A program made the position numbers and the translations under genes. Below the pieces are notes generated by a model. It was not told the DNA's origin. It ran no database searches and saw only the letters and a list, made by a program, of their open reading frames with translations. Shown here piece by piece: positions 34,987 through 43,146 of a DNA stretch of 64,000 nucleotides. Source of the DNA: Adhaeribacter aerolatus (GTDB lineage: Bacteria > Bacteroidota > Bacteroidia > Cytophagales > Hymenobacteraceae); contig NZ_BJYS01000026.1 in assembly GCF_007991635.1 (NCBI RefSeq), positions 1 to 64,000 on the forward strand, written 5' to 3'. Every line of letters starts with the position of its first letter. Positions within the stretch are counted from its first letter, which is position 1.

Positions 34987-36402
34987 ATGCGCGATAAACC
35001 ATCCGGATTAAATCGAACACTGGGCTTGGGCCTGGTGGTAGTAGTGGTAGTGGGTAATATTATTGGTTCGGGCGTTTACAAGAAAATTGCACCCATGGCC
35101 AGCGAACTCCCTTCGCCAGGCTGGGTGCTGCTTTGCTGGTTGCTGGGCGGTATTATTACCTTGTTTGGCGCCCTAAGCAATGCCGAAGTAGCCGGGCTGC
35201 TGGCCGATACCGGCGGAGAATACGCTTACTACAAAAAAATATACAACCGGTTTTTTGCCTTTATTTTCGGCTGGTCGTTATTTACGGTTATTCAAACGGC
35301 GGCTATCTCGTCGCTGGCTTATGTATTTGCCCAATCGCTAAACAGTTTGGGGCCTTTGCCCACTTTGCTACCCGGTTTGGCCAGTTTTAATATTGGCGGT
35401 ATATTTTACCCCTTCGCCGATTTCTCGGTAAAACTAACAGCTATTTTTTTGATTTTAGGTCTTACCCTAGTTAATACCCGGGGTATTAGGGCAGGAGCAG
35501 GAATCAGCACGGGTATTTTAATATTGGTTTCGGTAGGTATTTTACTAATTGTGGTTTTTGGGTTAAGCAGCCCGCAGGCGGAACTAAGCCAAAGCTGGCA
35601 GTTTGCTACCACTAATCAGCAATCCGTTACGCCCGGTGCTATATTCACGGCATTGCTATCGGCATTCTGGGCTTACCAGGGCTGGGCGGCCATTGGGTAC
35701 GTAGGCGGCGAAATAAAAGATGCTACCCGTAAGATTCCGCGCGGCATTGCCATTGGGGTATTTTCCGTCATTATTGTATACCTGCTGATAAATGCCACTT
35801 ACCTGGCCCTGCTGCCGGTACCGGTGTTAGCCGAAATTCATGCTGCCGGGAATAAAATTGCGGCTGTGGAGGCAGTGCGGAGTTTCTGGGGCTCCCGGGG
35901 TGCCTTCTTTATTTCGATCCTTATTCTGGTTACCACCTTGGGTTGTGCCCACGCTACAATTCTGGCCAGCTGCCGCACCTATTTTGCCATGGCCCGCGAA
36001 GGATTATTTTTTAAACCAGCCGCCAAACTCAACCGGGTTAAAACGCCCGCTAATTCGTTGTGGTTTCAGTGTACCTGGGCTTGTTTGCTGGTATTGTCCG
36101 GCACTTTCGACCAGCTAACCGATATGATTATTTTTGCGGTTTTTATTTATTATGGGGCTACTACGCTGGGTGTTTTTATTTTACGGCGAAAAATGCCCGA
36201 TGCGCCGCGGCCTTACAAAGTGTGGGGGTACCCGGTAGTACCGGCTTTCATGATTTTGTTTTGCGCAGCCCTGGTAATTAATACCTTTTTTGCGCGGCCC
36301 CGCGAAGCCATGCTGGGCTTGGTACTGATGCTAACGGGCGTACCCCTTTACTGGTGGTTTAACCGGCAAAAAACAGTTCCGGAAACAGTAGAGCAGGTAT
36401 AA
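34987..36402 (+). CDS. APC family amino acid permease
   Basis: The 471-residue protein has about twelve membrane helices. The first helix carries the APC signature VVGNIIGSGVYKKIAP, an unwound glycine-rich substrate site, and the following LLCWLLGGIITLFGALSNAEVA also matches. LeuT-fold helices with AFWAYQGWAAIGYVGGEIKDATRKIPRGI (read as two adjacent blocks) are typical of the amino acid/polyamine/organocation family. It imports or exchanges amino acids at the inner membrane; substrate unknown. Monocistronic. Confidence 0.92.
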   Translation: MRDKPSGLNRTLGLGLVVVVVVGNIIGSGVYKKIAPMASELPSPGWVLLCWLLGGIITLFGALSNAEVAGLLADTGGEYAYYKKIYNRFFAFIFGWSLFTVIQTAAISSLAYVFAQSLNSLGPLPTLLPGLASFNIGGIFYPFADFSVKLTAIFLILGLTLVNTRGIRAGAGISTGILILVSVGILLIVVFGLSSPQAELSQSWQFATTNQQSVTPGAIFTALLSAFWAYQGWAAIGYVGGEIKDATRKIPRGIAIGVFSVIIVYLLINATYLALLPVPVLAEIHAAGNKIAAVEAVRSFWGSRGAFFISILILVTTLGCAHATILASCRTYFAMAREGLFFKPAAKLNRVKTPANSLWFQCTWACLLVLSGTFDQLTDMIIFAVFIYYGATTLGVFILRRKMPDAPRPYKVWGYPVVPAFMILFCAALVINTFFARPREAMLGLVLMLTGVPLYWWFNRQKTVPETVEQV

Positions 36403-36408
36403 AAAAAA

Positions 36409-36429
36409 GCCTCCCGGAAACCAGGAGGC
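36409..36429 (-). terminator. Terminator of the beta-helix lipoprotein gene
   Basis: GCCTCC (36409-36414) pairs with GGAGGC (36424-36429). On the minus strand the hairpin is followed by eight T, so it serves the gene ending at 36456. On the plus strand there is no T run. Confidence 0.8.
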
Positions 36430-36455
36430 CTTAAAAACAAACTGCATGTAAAATC

Positions 36456-38612
36456 TTAATTTTCTTTGTGGTAACCGGTGCCGGTGTTGTTTTCGAAAAC
36501 GTTGGCAGTTCCGGCATCGGCGTTAATCACGCCATTTCTTTTGACAAATAAGCCGTAGCCGTTGCTGTTACCAAATTTGGAGTTAACTACTTTCAGGGCA
36601 CCGTCGTAACGCACGGTTACGTTCGATTTTTCGTTTACCCCCGACAAGTTAGATTTGCCGCCGTTTAATACTTGTACGTGGTTCATTTCGTTCAGCGGGT
36701 TGTCGGTGGCAATCATAATACCTTTCCAGAAGCCTTTTTGAGCCGTTTTACCGGTAAAAGTTACCTTTTGGGTGGCATTACCTTTGGCAATGAGGTACCC
36801 ATTTTCCCGTACGTACAAGCCTTTATCCGTAGCAAAGTAAAAAGTAGGAGCGGCATTGGCAGTGGCTTCCAGTTTTACGCCGGTATCGAAGAATAAATCG
36901 TTGGTTACGTAGTAGCCGGCACCGTCGGCAAAGGCAGCCCAGGTAACTTCGTTTTCGCCGGATACTTCACCGGCAACTTCAACACCGTCAAAACCGTTGC
37001 TGTTTTTCAGTTTAGAGGCAGCATCTAATTTATGTACCTGGTCGGCGGTAACGTACAGGGCTGCGCCGGCATTGTTGCTGAAAGTGTTGTTGGCAAAACC
37101 GGTTAATTGGGCGTGGCTATCCTGCACATACATACCGTAGCCGCCACCGTTGGTAAAGCTGGAGTTGGTAACTTTTAACTTAGCGCCGGGGCTGAAACCT
37201 GCCAACACCAGGTTAGATTTAATGGTAGTGGAGATACCGGATAAATTGCGTTTGCCGGCGTAAGCGATTTCTACGTAATCCATTTCGTTTAACGGGCTGG
37301 AAGATACAATCATTACCCCGTTCCAGAAACCGGCTACTTTGTTACGGCCGGTAAACACAATTTTATTCGCAGCCGTGCCTTTGGCGATAATATAAGCGCC
37401 GTTGTCTCTCACATAAAAACCGGTTTCGTTCGCAAATTCAATTTTGGCGCCAGCCGCAATCTTCACACCCGATTCCAGGATAACATCTTCGGTAACCAGG
37501 TAGGAAGCGCCATCGGTAAAGGCCGGCCACGTAACTTCGTTGGTTTGTTCTACTTCGCCGGCAATTTCTACGCCTTCGTAGCCGTTGCCGCCTTTAAATT
37601 TAGTAGCAGCATCCAGCTTATGTGCCAGGTTAGCCGACAGGTACATGGCAGTACCAGCATTGTTTGAGAAAGTGTTGTTGGCAAAAGTAGATACTTGTCC
37701 AATATTGGTCAGGTACAAGCCATAACCGTTGCTGTGCGCAAAAGTAGTGTTGGTTATTTTCACCTGGCCCGGAATAGAACCATCATAAGAGATAACCATA
37801 GCGGATTTGATAGCCGAACCTACGCCGGATAAGTTACTGCTGCCTGCATAATTAACTTCTACAAAATCCATTTCGTTTAAGGGGTTGCCCGAAACAACCA
37901 TGATGCCTTCCCAATAGCCTTTGGTTTTATCTTTACCGGTAAACACAATCTTATTGGTGGCCGTACCTTTGGCTATTAAAGCGCCATTTTTGTTAATGTA
38001 AATGCCTTTGTCGCTGTCTAGTTCTATTACCACGCCCGGCATAATGGTTAATTTGGCATTTACCAGCAGGTTTTGGGTAATGCGGTAATCTGGTTTAGTG
38101 GGATCGGCTACTACGTTGGCCAGTACCACGTCCTGGTCAATGGGCTCGTTCAGGTTTACGTTGCCGCCGGTGGGGGCCGTTACCGTAATTTTTACTTTAT
38201 CTTTAGCCGAGCCGCTGCCGTTCGAAACGGTTACTTCCAGTTCGTATTCGCCGGCTATATCGGGCGTAAAGGTTGGCTTAGCCTGGTTGGGGTTGGTTAA
38301 AGTGGCATTGCTGGTAGCGGGTTTGGTTACAAGGGCCCAGCTATAAGTCAGGGTTTTGCCTTCGCTGTCGGAAGAGGCGCTGGCATCTAAGGTAACCAGG
38401 GTGCCTAGCGTAATGGTTTGGTCGTCGCCGGCTTTAGCGGTTACGGTAGGCGTTGGCTGGGGTTTTTCTTTTTCTTCGCAACTGGTTAAGGTGGCCATCA
38501 CGGCCACCAGCAGCAACATAAAGGTTTTTAGAGATAAATTATACTGCGCCAGGTACTGGCGGAACTGTTGGTTTTTGGTGTTAATAGCATTGGGTAATCT
38601 GTTGTTTTTCAT
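36456..38612 (-). CDS. PKD/K-REJ plus triple beta-helix module lipoprotein
   Basis: The 718-residue protein has a long polar leader followed by a lipoprotein signal (TFMLLLVAVMATLTSC). A PKD/REJ-type domain covers about 55-145 (AGDDQTITLGTLVTLDASAS, GEYELEVTVSNG). The rest is three near-identical modules of about 170-180 residues, each with a right-handed beta-helix pattern: KGTATNKIVFTGKDK, PLNEMDFVEVNYAG, NLSG, NGYGLYL, FANNTFSNNAGTA. The modules have probably arisen by recent tandem duplication. It is probably displayed at the cell surface; ligand or substrate unknown. Confidence 0.8.
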   Translation of the reverse strand: MKNNRLPNAINTKNQQFRQYLAQYNLSLKTFMLLLVAVMATLTSCEEKEKPQPTPTVTAKAGDDQTITLGTLVTLDASASSDSEGKTLTYSWALVTKPATSNATLTNPNQAKPTFTPDIAGEYELEVTVSNGSGSAKDKVKITVTAPTGGNVNLNEPIDQDVVLANVVADPTKPDYRITQNLLVNAKLTIMPGVVIELDSDKGIYINKNGALIAKGTATNKIVFTGKDKTKGYWEGIMVVSGNPLNEMDFVEVNYAGSSNLSGVGSAIKSAMVISYDGSIPGQVKITNTTFAHSNGYGLYLTNIGQVSTFANNTFSNNAGTAMYLSANLAHKLDAATKFKGGNGYEGVEIAGEVEQTNEVTWPAFTDGASYLVTEDVILESGVKIAAGAKIEFANETGFYVRDNGAYIIAKGTAANKIVFTGRNKVAGFWNGVMIVSSSPLNEMDYVEIAYAGKRNLSGISTTIKSNLVLAGFSPGAKLKVTNSSFTNGGGYGMYVQDSHAQLTGFANNTFSNNAGAALYVTADQVHKLDAASKLKNSNGFDGVEVAGEVSGENEVTWAAFADGAGYYVTNDLFFDTGVKLEATANAAPTFYFATDKGLYVRENGYLIAKGNATQKVTFTGKTAQKGFWKGIMIATDNPLNEMNHVQVLNGGKSNLSGVNEKSNVTVRYDGALKVVNSKFGNSNGYGLFVKRNGVINADAGTANVFENNTGTGYHKEN

Positions 38613-38798
38613 AGTTTTAGTTAATTTGGCAGGTGTGTTTTTTTAGATTAGGAGAAAAGGTTAGACAATGAAATTCTGAGCAAAGCAGGTTGGCTGCTTT
38701 TAATTATTATATTTTAGAAGTACTTGGATTTTGCCGGAATACAGCGGTAGCCGAAAGGGCCCGAAATAAATAAAGCCCGAATGCAACTGGCTTTTATC

Positions 38799-38945
38799 TC
38801 AGCTCACGCGGGCAGCTACCAGAAGCGGCATTAATTTTTTGCCAAGCGAGGTAAATATTGGGGAAAGAACAGAAAATACTTCCCGGTAGCAGGGCACCCA
38901 TTCCAGGGCATCGGGCAGGTTAAAAAGGTTTGTAATGGTGTTCAT
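38799..38945 (-). CDS. Possible small protein (48 residues), unverified
   Basis: An ATG-initiated frame of 48 codons begins MNTITNLFNLPDALEWVPC and ends LLVAARVS. It has a hydrophobic, mildly amphipathic composition and normal codon use for the genome. No family is recognised, and chance is a real alternative. Confidence 0.2.
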   Translation of the reverse strand: MNTITNLFNLPDALEWVPCYREVFSVLSPIFTSLGKKLMPLLVAARVS

Positions 38946-39284
38946 AGTTTTATTTTGGCTAATGGGTCGGGTAATTCAAGAGAAGCAAAAGGCCGCTTAA
39001 CAAGGCTGTTTTTGCCTTCCTGCGTTACAAAGTAGCATTAGCTAAAAGGCGGAATCAATTTTAATTAGGTAAATGCCGGAATTCCGGGTCTGAATAAACC
39101 AAATATGAACCTGAATGCTGCTGGTATTTTGCCGCTAAAACTTTAGACTTAAAAGAACCTGCCACCTGGTTAGCTCACCAAGCGGTATCCTTCCAGTAGT
39201 TATTTATATTGATGCGCCCGCCGAATAATGGCTTACCGGAACGTTGTTTAAGAAGCTTTTTGGTATTTGGACGAAAAGCAATTT

Positions 39285-39345
39285 AGTCGCCTTTAGTGGT
39301 GTTATTAGTCGCCATTGGTGGTGTTTTCATCGCCAATTTTAAACC
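39285..39345. repeat. Imperfect 22-base tandem repeat
   Basis: Two full and one partial copy of a unit like AGTCGCCTTTAGTGGTGTTA, starting at 39285, 39307 and 39329. No reading frame spans it. Confidence 0.65.
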
Positions 39346-39551
39346 TTCGCCCGGTTTCTTAGCAGCGCCAAGGCACAGCAAAGCCTACAGACAAGTCAAT
39401 TGTTAAAAGGCTAGACCGCGTCTTCGGCCAATATTTATCTCTCAAAAAAATACAGCTATTTCTTGCTTCACAGAAACTTTAAACCAAAACATTAGGTTCC
39501 GGTTATCGTTGTCATAACGTTGCAAACGCAAGTACCCTTAATTAATATTTT

Positions 39552-40190
39552 ATGGAACGTAAGCCCGATCCGCTGGAAACCTTAACAGATATTAGGTCGA
39601 TGATGGAGCGCTCTTCCCGCTTTATTTCCCTGAGTGGCTTGTCGGGGGTGTTTGCGGGTATTTTTGCCTTGGTGGGGGCCGCCGCTGTAGCTATCCGGTA
39701 CCGGCTTTCTTTTACCATGGAAGAATATTATACCCGTGCTACCCTTAGTTCGGGCATACCGAATGCCGAATTCTTCATTTTCCTGTTTGGGGTAGCCTTG
39801 CTGGTGCTTTTTGCATCTTTGGCGGTAGCCATTTTATTAACAACCATGCGGGCCCGCAAACACAAACTGCCTATTTGGGATAAAACTGCCCAGCGGGTAG
39901 TCTGGAACATGTTTATTCCATTGTCGGCGGGTGGTATTTTCTGCCTGATACTGCTAGACCACGGCATATTTACGCTGGTAGCACCCGCAACCCTGTTGTT
40001 CTACGGCCTGGCGCTGCTGAATACAAGCAAATATACCTACCCCGATTTGCGTTACCTGGCCTTAAGCGAAATTTCGTTAGGTTTGCTGGCTTCTTTTGTG
40101 GTGGGATATGGTTTGTTTTTGTGGGCCATCGGGTTTGGGGTGCTGCATATCTTTTACGGCGCGCGCATGTACCAGAAATACGAACGCTAA
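39552..40190 (+). CDS. Multi-helix membrane protein, unknown
   Basis: The 212-residue protein has a short polar start (ERKPDPLETLTDIRSMMERS) and five hydrophobic segments, roughly 24-46, 72-96, 117-135, 139-158 and 175-198. No known motif. Proteins of this kind often lie next to a small winged-helix regulator in Bacteroidota, but none is present here. Monocistronic. Confidence 0.65.
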   Translation: MERKPDPLETLTDIRSMMERSSRFISLSGLSGVFAGIFALVGAAAVAIRYRLSFTMEEYYTRATLSSGIPNAEFFIFLFGVALLVLFASLAVAILLTTMRARKHKLPIWDKTAQRVVWNMFIPLSAGGIFCLILLDHGIFTLVAPATLLFYGLALLNTSKYTYPDLRYLALSEISLGLLASFVVGYGLFLWAIGFGVLHIFYGARMYQKYER

Positions 40191-40269
40191 AAGACTTGAG
40201 CCTGCCCTATGCTCGCCTGAACAGACCCAGTTGGTTGTCGCGCCGGCACCGGTAAAGCGCAAATAAAAA

Positions 40270-40290
40270 GCCCGGAATATTTTCCCGGGC
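40270..40290 (-). terminator. Terminator of the DUF2911 gene
   Basis: GCCCGG (40270-40275) pairs with CCGGGC (40285-40290); on the minus strand it is followed by CTTTTTATTTG. It lies 31 bases after the DUF2911 stop. Confidence 0.8.
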
Positions 40291-40320
40291 CTCTTCTTTA
40301 AATTTAATCGCTGGCGTTAG

Positions 40321-40881
40321 TTAAACACCGGCAGTGGTTTTAACATTAAACGGAACGGCAATATTTCCCCACAAAAGCGTAATAACTCCGGCATTCTTAC
40401 CTTTAGGGGCTACGGTAATTTTAAAGCGTTCGTTGTTTTCTTTCGAGGTAGTCGGTTTCACTTTTACGCGCAGCGCATCCTGGGCCTGTTCGTATTTAAA
40501 AGCACCCCACTGGTCGGTAGTTTTGTTAAAGATAATAACCCATTCGTTCTCGCTAGGCAGGGTAAAGAGTGCATAAGTACCTGCTTTCAACGCCTGGCCT
40601 TCTACGGTTACATCTTTGGAGAAAGTAATTTTGGTAGCGGCATTGGCGCCAGTACGCCAAACCTGGCCGTAAGGGGCAATTTCTTTACCAATGGTGCGGC
40701 CTTTTACACCCGGCGAGCTATAGTTAATGGTTACCTCGGCTGCTCCAATTTTACCCGAAGCAGTGGCCGGCGGACTGGCAGGCGCTTTGTTTTCCTGCGC
40801 TACCGCCACAAACGAACATAACATTACCAGGCTCGCGAGCAAGCCGGTTTTAAATAATCTAAAAACAGAAGTATTGGTCAT
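40321..40881 (-). CDS. DUF2911 domain periplasmic protein
   Basis: The 186-residue protein has a signal peptide (TGLLASLVMLCSFVAVAQ). The mature part matches DUF2911: VTINYSSPGVKGRTIGKEI, YGQVWRTGANAATKITFSKD, GTYALFTLP, EWVIIFNK, WGAFKY. This beta-rich family is abundant in Bacteroidota and has no known role. Single gene with its own terminator. Confidence 0.92.
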   Translation of the reverse strand: MTNTSVFRLFKTGLLASLVMLCSFVAVAQENKAPASPPATASGKIGAAEVTINYSSPGVKGRTIGKEIAPYGQVWRTGANAATKITFSKDVTVEGQALKAGTYALFTLPSENEWVIIFNKTTDQWGAFKYEQAQDALRVKVKPTTSKENNERFKITVAPKGKNAGVITLLWGNIAVPFNVKTTAGV

Positions 40882-40991
40882 AGCGCTAAAAATTTGGTCT
40901 CTAAAACAAATATCGTTAATTCTTACAATATATTGTACGGATAATACCTATTATTTGGATTGCTCCTCATTCAGTGAAAATACCGGAATTA

Positions 40992-42392
40992 TTACCGGTC
41001 CATCCGGACAATTCTGGGGGTAAAGGTGCCGAGTACTTCTACCAAATCGGCCTGGCTGGCCATAACGTGGTGAATATTTTTGTAAGCCATGGGCGCTTCG
41101 TCGAGGCCGCCGCCAATTAACTCTACGCCGTGCCGGGCCAATATTTCTTTTACATCTTTGGCCGAAATCGTATCCATTGCCTGCCGCCTGGACATAATGC
41201 GGCCCGCTCCGTGCGAAGCTGAATAAACGGCTTCTTCCACCCCTTTGCCCCGCACAATAAAGCCCGGTGAGGTCATAGAGCCCGGTATAATACCCAATAC
41301 ACCTTTACCGGCCGGGGTGGCGCCTTTGCGGTGTACAATTACTTCCCGGCCATCGCCTAGTTTCTCTTTCCAGGCAAAGTTGTGGTGGTTTTCTATCATA
41401 ACCAGCGGCTTTTCGCCGAGAGCCTTTCCCAGGCGCTCGTGTATCTGGTGGTGGCAAGCCGACGCATAATCGCCGGCCAGGGTCATGGCGGCCCAATATT
41501 CCTGCCCTTCTTCCGAATCCAGATCGAGCCAGGCCAGGTGGCGGGCATGGGGCGGCAACTTGCGGTTTTGGGTAGCTAATTTGGTGTAGTGGTTGGCAAT
41601 AGTTGCTCCTAAACCCCGCGAACCGGAATGCGATAATACCGCCAGGTAACTGCCGGCGGGTAAGTCAAATTCGTTTTGTTCGCTGGAAAGTTCGGCAATG
41701 CCAAACTCCACAAAATGGTTGCCCGAACCCGAGCTGCCTATTTGCTCGCGGGCTTTATCTTTGTTGGCTCTGGCTACGGCTATTTCTTTAAATTCCTGGC
41801 GTGCAAAGATGGGATCGTCCATCGGTTTTTCAAAGCCCTTGCCGGCCCCAAAACGGGTGTTATCGTTTAAAAATTGTTTGAGCTTGGCTTTATCTCTATC
41901 GAGCGTATGTACCGGCAAATCGTACAAAGTGAGGCACATGCGGCAGCCAATATCTACGCCCACCCCGTAAGGGATTACGGCATTATTCGTGGCCAGAACG
42001 CCGCCGATGGGCAAACCGTAACCCTGGTGCGCATCCGGCATTAAGGCCCCGGCTACTGTAACGGGTAAACTCATGGCTGTTTCCATCTGAAACACCGCGC
42101 CCGGCTCAATGTATTCGGCCCCGTACGTTTTAAAATCCAGGGCACCTTCGGTTAAGGCAATTTCCCGCAGCTTGTTTTTTTCGGCGTCCAGCTCCTGCAC
42201 CAGTTTTTCGAGTTTCTTGTGGTGCCGGTATTTTTCCGGATTATGAAATAAATCGTTCAGGATGGCGAGCTGCTCGTCCTTGGCGGTACTCTTGTAATAT
42301 TTATCCATTAAGTTCAGGGCCAGGCCGATGGCTTTGCCTTCGGGATAGCCTAAATCCAGGATGTCTTTGCCTTTCAGTTTCTCACGTGCCAT
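40992..42392 (-). CDS. rtcB: RtcB family RNA ligase
   Basis: The 466-residue enzyme joins RNA ends bearing 2',3'-cyclic phosphate or 3'-phosphate to 5'-OH ends, using GTP and Mn. Metal ligands visible are Cys150 in VGVDIGCRM, His226 in SGSGNHFVEF, and His255 in LSHSGSRG, with another His pair at 336-337 (ENHHNF). The GMP-accepting histidine is His394 in YSASHGAGR. No archease or RtcA/RtcR gene is adjacent, so it acts alone here. Upstream on the same strand, after 126 bases, is a TM2 protein. Confidence 0.96.
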   Translation of the reverse strand: MAREKLKGKDILDLGYPEGKAIGLALNLMDKYYKSTAKDEQLAILNDLFHNPEKYRHHKKLEKLVQELDAEKNKLREIALTEGALDFKTYGAEYIEPGAVFQMETAMSLPVTVAGALMPDAHQGYGLPIGGVLATNNAVIPYGVGVDIGCRMCLTLYDLPVHTLDRDKAKLKQFLNDNTRFGAGKGFEKPMDDPIFARQEFKEIAVARANKDKAREQIGSSGSGNHFVEFGIAELSSEQNEFDLPAGSYLAVLSHSGSRGLGATIANHYTKLATQNRKLPPHARHLAWLDLDSEEGQEYWAAMTLAGDYASACHHQIHERLGKALGEKPLVMIENHHNFAWKEKLGDGREVIVHRKGATPAGKGVLGIIPGSMTSPGFIVRGKGVEEAVYSASHGAGRIMSRRQAMDTISAKDVKEILARHGVELIGGGLDEAPMAYKNIHHVMASQADLVEVLGTFTPRIVRMDR

Positions 42393-42518
42393 AAATCTGC
42401 TTTAGCGCTTATAATTAGGTGCTAAATAGCTACGGCATTCGGCGGCGGAGTGTTGGTGTTTTAGTTATTTGCGTTACCTTGTTGCCCCATCTTTTCCGGA
42501 AAATATATTTGCTGAACG

Positions 42519-42893
42519 TTAATAAAAACTGGGTGCGCCACCATATTGCCCCATCACCAGGGCGGCGGCCCGCTGGGCTTCTTTGGTGTTGTATTTAAAC
42601 GTCAGGCGCTTATAATTTATAACGTCTACAATGGTGCCAATAAAGCAAAAACCCGCCGTTAAAAGATAAACAACCCCCATACCAATATCGCCGGTAATAA
42701 ACCGGTGAATACCAGCCGCGCCGAAAAAGCCAATGGCTGCCGTAATTAAAATTAGCATGGGATCTTTGCGCCGCGACCGGTAAATATTAGTAAACTGCTG
42801 GGCTTGCGCATCGTTCATGTTCTGCATCACCGTTTGCACAAAAGCCATTTCGTCGGGCTCCAGTTCGGGCATAAAGTTTAATACATTGGCCAT
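42519..42893 (-). CDS. TM2 domain-containing protein
   Basis: The 124-residue protein has a cytosolic helix-rich start (LEPDEMAFVQTVMQNMND) and a TM2 domain of two membrane helices, about 48-67 and 70-93, with GFFGAAGIHRFITGDIGMG as the conserved turn. TM2 proteins are small inner-membrane proteins of unclear role. It precedes rtcB on the same strand. Confidence 0.88.
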   Translation of the reverse strand: MANVLNFMPELEPDEMAFVQTVMQNMNDAQAQQFTNIYRSRRKDPMLILITAAIGFFGAAGIHRFITGDIGMGVVYLLTAGFCFIGTIVDVINYKRLTFKYNTKEAQRAAALVMGQYGGAPSFY

Positions 42894-43146
42894 GGCATTA
42901 TATATTAATTAGTTATAGAAGGCTTATCACTTTCTAAATTTATAGAAAGAAACTATACGTAAATAAATTATTTCAAAAAAATCTTTATAAATGAATATTT
43001 TAACCACGGTTTGGCTGGGTAAATCCATTTGCCCCAGCTATATTCGGCAACGGCAATCAGGAAAAGGCAGCACATTATTTATATACTCTCGTCTGCTGCG
43101 CAGGAGGTTTTGCTAAAATATGGGTTGAAACCTTATTTAAATCAAC

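Larger units (their letters stand above)
38613..39551. other. Long intergenic region, mostly unexplained
   Basis: About 940 bases without a confident gene. It contains a possible 48-codon frame (38799-38945, minus) and an imperfect 22-base tandem repeat (39285-39345). No tRNA or known RNA is recognised. The part next to 39552 should hold that gene's promoter. Confidence 0.5.
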
